The position numbers and the translations under genes were made by a program. From positions 1 through 9,714 of the forward strand of contig JALRFZ010000752.1 of assembly GCA_023253615.1 (NCBI GenBank): DNA of 9,714 nt, given 5' to 3'. The stretch comes from Verrucomicrobiales bacterium. Lineage in GTDB: Bacteria > Verrucomicrobiota > Verrucomicrobiia > Verrucomicrobiales > DEV007. Of the stretch, positions 7,247 through 9,714 are shown in pieces. The first letter of the stretch is position 1. Every line of letters begins with the position of its first letter. The notes under the pieces were generated by a model that saw nothing but the letters and a program-made list of their open reading frames with translations, had not been told where the DNA came from and did not search any database.

Positions 7247-7930
7247 TCAGGGAGCAGGACTCCCCGCCTCGCGGAAGGAATCGGCCGCCGTCTCGAGGAC
7301 CATGCGGTGGCGAGCCTCGTTTTCCAGCAGGGTCCAGGTCATCACCTGATGGAAATAGCCCTCGCTTTCGAGATAGGTGTTGAGATAAAAGATTTCCAGG
7401 CCATCCGCTTTTCCTTTCACTTCGCGGCGCAGCCCCTTCATGCCTCCGACCACCACCTCGACGAAATCCGTCGCGCGCAGATCGGTCACGTTCGAGGCGG
7501 CTTGATCCGCGGCCAGAGGCGCGAAATCCGCCAGCGCGTAGCCGTCCGGGAAGTCGGCCTTGGCTTCGGAAATCACCACGAGGTATTGCTCAAGGACCGG
7601 ATTGCCGATGCCAAGCGAAGAGTCCGCCGAGCCGATCGCCATCTCCCTCCAATGCGGAGCACCCGTCACCTCGGCGATACCGTCCCTTGTTTTGAAAGTG
7701 CGGGGTTCCGCCTGTTCCCTGGCCTCCTTCATCCCGGTTTTGACGGCAAAGGCAATGCCGACCGCGAAAGTGCCCAGAGTGATCACCCCCGAAATCACCG
7801 CGGCGATCGTCCAACCCTTCGATTTCCTCGTCAGGGCCATGATCAGGAAAAACAGGAAAACCGCCGGGAAGAGCAACCCCACACAACAACCCAAAATCAC
7901 CAGAAGCTCCTGAGCACCCGCGTTTCCCAT
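7247..7930 (-). CDS. Two-TM membrane protein with DcrB/PsbP-like outer domain
   Basis: A 227-residue protein of unconfirmed function. Two hydrophobic segments lie at about 9-33 and 40-63, separated by the positive loop RKSK. By the positive-inside rule the loop is cytoplasmic and residues 75-227 are outside the membrane. The outer part (SLGIGNP, an alternating strand pattern, then LNTYLESEGYFHQVMTWT and a C-terminal helix ending in ADSFRE) resembles the DcrB/PsbP fold found in many small bacterial lipoproteins and membrane proteins. That fold call is from pattern only. The ATG start has AGAGGG four bases upstream (7935-7940), a good ribosome-binding site. It is divergent from the transposase gene (132 bp gap) and on the same strand as the PEPCK gene 134 bp downstream, so co-transcription is possible but not shown. 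Confidence 0.8.
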   Translation of the reverse strand: MGNAGAQELLVILGCCVGLLFPAVFLFFLIMALTRKSKGWTIAAVISGVITLGTFAVGIAFAVKTGMKEAREQAEPRTFKTRDGIAEVTGAPHWREMAIGSADSSLGIGNPVLEQYLVVISEAKADFPDGYALADFAPLAADQAASNVTDLRATDFVEVVVGGMKGLRREVKGKADGLEIFYLNTYLESEGYFHQVMTWTLLENEARHRMVLETAADSFREAGSPAP

Positions 7931-8062
7931 ACGACCCTCTACCCCGGAAAAAGCAGGAAATCAAGCAACCGGAAGCGCAACACGGGGAGGCAATCGGGAA
8001 AGGCGCCTTCGAGCGAAAATACGGGAATTAGGCAGCCTTTTTACTTTTGCTTTTCTCCATAA
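7931..8062. other. Intergenic gap between divergent membrane-protein and transposase genes
   Basis: The gap holds a perfect 10-bp palindrome AAGGCGCCTT at 8000-8009 and an AT-richer end near 8036-8062 next to the transposase start. I see no convincing -35/-10 pair on either strand and no repeated REP-like palindrome. Confidence 0.5.
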
Positions 8063-9193
8063 ATGCGACATCATTCTTCCATGAGTTCACCCCGGATCTT
8101 TGGAGACGCTTCTGGACGCAGTTTCTATCACTGCGTCTCCAGGGTGGTGGATCGCCGGATCCTTTTTCATGCGGATGAAAAGGAAGTTTTCCGATCCATT
8201 CTTCGAAAGTTGGAGCGATTCTGCGGCCTACGCGTAGCCACCTACTGCTTCATGGGCAACCATTTCCACCTCTTGGTAGAGGTTCCGGACCGCTCGTCGA
8301 TCAGGCCCCTCGACGCGGACTCCCTCCTTGAGGTGCTTCCGCTTCTTTATGATAAAGCGACAGTCGAAACCGTAGCTCATGAACTACACACCGCACGGAA
8401 AACCGGGAACGCTTCATGGGAAAAAGCCATCCTCGACCGCTACGAACATCGGCGGGGAGATCTCTCGGTTTTCGTGAAGGAGTTCAAGCAACGCGTGTCG
8501 ATTTTCATGAATCGCCGCCTCGGCCGGATCGGAACGCTCTGGGAGGGGAGGTTTCGGAGCGTCCTCGTCGAGGGTGGTGAAGCATCCCTGCAAGCCGTTG
8601 CTGCCTACATCGACCTGAATCCCGTCAGGGCCGGGCTGGTTTCCAAACCCGAAGACTACCGGTGGAGTGGCTATGGAGAGGCTTCCGGCGGTGGAAAAGG
8701 CGCGGCCCGCGCCCGGCACGGGCTCGGCTCGATTCAACGCGAGGCCTTGGAACGCCCCGGAGGCTTCGCGCCAAACGCCCCGATTGACTGGGATGAAATC
8801 GACCGACGCTACCGCGGCTTGCTCGACCCGGATCCGGTCGATTCCGGCAAAGACCGTCAGAACTCGTCGAAGCCCCCCGGCTCCCGGGTTGCCGGAAAAA
8901 GCACGGCAGTTCCATCCTACACCACCACCCCGAGGGATCGCCCTTCCCTGCCCGAGATGCTCCGACGCAAAGTCCGTTACTTCTGTGACGGTGCCGTCCT
9001 CGGGACAACGGCTTTCGTTGAAAAAACCATCGAGCGGCTCAAAACGACCGGACAAATTCCTCCTAACCGGAAATCCGGAGCGCAACGCCTGCGGGGCGGG
9101 GCTGACTGGGGTGATCTACGTTCCCTCCGGGGACTTCAAACCGATGTCTTCGGTCCCGCGACACATGAGCCCGCCCCCGGGGAGCAAGCCTGA
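8063..9193 (+). CDS. REP-associated tyrosine transposase-like protein (Y1/HUH family)
   Basis: This protein belongs to the IS200-like HUH Y1 transposases, in the RAYT group whose members act on single-stranded REP palindromes. Near the N-terminus FYHCVSRVVDRR begins the fold. The HUH motif is GNH67FH69LLVEVP. GTLWEGRF (157-164) and AYIDLNPVRAGLV (181-193) are family hallmarks, and the tail ends with RGGADWGDLRSLRGLQ. At 376 residues it is longer than typical RAYTs because of an insertion after the HUH (about 75-125) and a C-terminal extension. The motif many RAYTs write as RYxxYFNRR reads R144VSIFMNRR here, so both usual tyrosine positions are replaced; Tyr127 is a possible nucleophile. A second ATG at 8081 (MSSPRIF) is an equally good start; neither has a Shine-Dalgarno. 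No terminal repeats flank the gene, so it is probably a single-copy, domesticated-type RAYT. Confidence 0.9.
   Translation: MRHHSSMSSPRIFGDASGRSFYHCVSRVVDRRILFHADEKEVFRSILRKLERFCGLRVATYCFMGNHFHLLVEVPDRSSIRPLDADSLLEVLPLLYDKATVETVAHELHTARKTGNASWEKAILDRYEHRRGDLSVFVKEFKQRVSIFMNRRLGRIGTLWEGRFRSVLVEGGEASLQAVAAYIDLNPVRAGLVSKPEDYRWSGYGEASGGGKGAARARHGLGSIQREALERPGGFAPNAPIDWDEIDRRYRGLLDPDPVDSGKDRQNSSKPPGSRVAGKSTAVPSYTTTPRDRPSLPEMLRRKVRYFCDGAVLGTTAFVEKTIERLKTTGQIPPNRKSGAQRLRGGADWGDLRSLRGLQTDVFGPATHEPAPGEQA
8101..8141 (+). repeat. Nested competing inverted repeats at the 5' end of the transposase gene
   Basis: TGGAGACGC (8101-8109) is a perfect complement of GCGTCTCCA (8133-8141). GACGCAGT (8115-8122) is a perfect complement of ACTGCGTC (8130-8137), with a 7-nt loop. 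The right arms overlap, so only one can form at a time. They lie 40-80 nt into the reading frame. IS200-type genes are known for 5' hairpins that restrict translation, but here the structure is within coding sequence, so function is inference. Confidence 0.5.
8161..8183 (+). repeat. Hairpin with one bulge inside the transposase gene
   Basis: CCTTTTTCAT (8161-8170) pairs with ATGAAAAGG (8175-8183) over 9 bp with one bulged T and loop GCGG. It lies 20 bp after the nested inverted repeats at 8101-8141, making a second potential mRNA hairpin early in the same gene. Confidence 0.4.
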
Positions 9194-9216
9194 TCAAGAC
9201 AACCCGCTCGAATCAC

Positions 9217-9714
9217 TCACGCGATGATCTCGCGGATGGGACGCTGGTGCTCGACCCCGGTCAGCCGCGCATCGAGTCCCTGGAACTTGTAGCTGAGCCG
9301 CTCGTGGTCGATCCCGCACTGGTGGAGGATGGTGGCGTTGATGTCGTTCAGGTGGGCGGGGTTCTCGGCGATGTTGTAGCTGAAATCATCACTCTCGCCG
9401 TAGCTGACCCCGCCTTTGATTCCGCCCCCGGCCATCCACATGCAGAAGTTCCGCGGGTGGTGGTCACGGCCGTAGTTGGTTTTGGTCAGGGTTCCCTGCG
9501 AATAGACGGTGCGGCCGAATTCCCCGCCCCAGACGACGAGGGTGCTCTCGAGAAGGCCACGCTGTTTCAGATCCGTTAGCAGCGCGCCGATGGGTTGGTC
9601 GGTGTCCTGACACTGGAGACGGATGTCCGAAGGCAGGTTGCCGTGCTGGTCCCAGCCGCGGTGGAGGATCTGGACGACGCGCACGCCGCGCTCGACGAGG
9701 CGGCGGGCCATGAT
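9217..9714 (-). CDS. DUF1501-family protein, N-terminal part outside window
   Basis: The visible 165 codons are the C-terminal third of a DUF1501 protein; full-length members are about 450-500 residues and usually carry a Tat signal at the N-terminus, which is not in view. The fold is related to the alkaline phosphatase/sulfatase superfamily. Recognisable blocks, counted from the first visible codon, are [10 protein letters not shown] (3-12), RGWDQHGN (19-26), WGGEFGRT (62-69), GRDHHP (82-87) and AGGGIKGG, with a C-terminal domain ending RPIREIIA. The Asp, His and Glu in these blocks are the likely metal ligands. The frame is open at the window edge and the Met at 9711 is internal, not a start. 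The family is greatly expanded in Planctomycetes and Verrucomicrobia, commonly next to DUF1549/DUF1553 cytochrome-type genes. Its biochemical activity is not established. It converges on the transposase gene with a 23-bp gap. Confidence 0.93.
   Translation of the reverse strand: MMARRLVERGVRVVQILHRGWDQHGNLPSDIRLQCQDTDQPIGALLTDLKQRGLLESTLVVWGGEFGRTVYSQGTLTKTNYGRDHHPRNFCMWMAGGGIKGGVSYGESDDFSYNIAENPAHLNDINATILHQCGIDHERLSYKFQGLDARLTGVEHQRPIREIIA

Noticed and set aside
8000..8009. Palindrome AAGGCGCCTT as a REP element for the RAYT
   Set aside because: Only one short copy with no loop or conserved tetranucleotide guide; I saw no second copy in the window.
8414..9085. Minus-strand open frame opposite the transposase gene
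   Set aside because: The plus strand encodes an intact HUH/RAYT protein; the reverse product has no domain and no start context.
8063..9193. Complete insertion sequence around the transposase
   Set aside because: No terminal hairpins or target repeats were found at either side, and only 23 bp separate it from the next gene; it looks like a stand-alone RAYT.
9217..9711. Met at 9711 as the true start of the DUF1501 gene
   Set aside because: It falls inside a conserved family block and the frame continues open to the window edge, so the gene is truncated by the window.

Overview
This window looks like chromosomal DNA of a high-GC bacterium from the Planctomycetes-Verrucomicrobia group, most likely Verrucomicrobiota. 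The clues are a DUF1501-family protein, a RAYT-type transposase with the C-terminal RGGxDWG block I associate with that group, and a 1.2 kaa protein that reads as a diphosphate-type PEP carboxykinase. The phylum assignment is an inference from gene content; there is no 16S gene here.

Layout. (1) 1-1331, minus strand: a housekeeping unit with a candidate promoter, tRNA-Thr(GGU), and the 5' four-fifths of tuf (EF-Tu), whose end lies outside the window. tRNA-Thr directly before tuf is the order known from E. coli thrT-tufB. (2) 1351-3543: a divergent pair, a YmdB/TIGR00282-type metallophosphoesterase (minus) and an exported N-acetylmuramoyl-L-alanine amidase (plus). Their starts are 54 bp apart, and the gap holds a perfect 8-bp inverted repeat. 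(3) 3552-7930, minus strand: a two-TM membrane protein with a DcrB/PsbP-like outer domain, followed by the very large putative PPi-dependent PEP carboxykinase. That gene converges on the amidase with only 8 bp between stop codons. (4) 8063-9193, plus strand: a complete REP-associated tyrosine transposase-like gene with strong nested inverted repeats at its 5' end. (5) 9217-9714, minus strand: the C-terminal third of a DUF1501 protein.

The genes do not form one pathway. Translation (tuf, tRNA), cell wall turnover (amidase), central carbon metabolism at the PEP/oxaloacetate node (PEPCK) and a domesticated-type transposase sit side by side with frequent strand switches. No gap exceeds 300 bp. 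I found no CRISPR array, phage genes or defence cassette. The most notable items are the large PEPCK, identified by a K-K/19 residues/H metal-site spacing identical to GTP-PEPCK plus a displaced P-loop, and several compact inverted repeats at promoters and gene starts.
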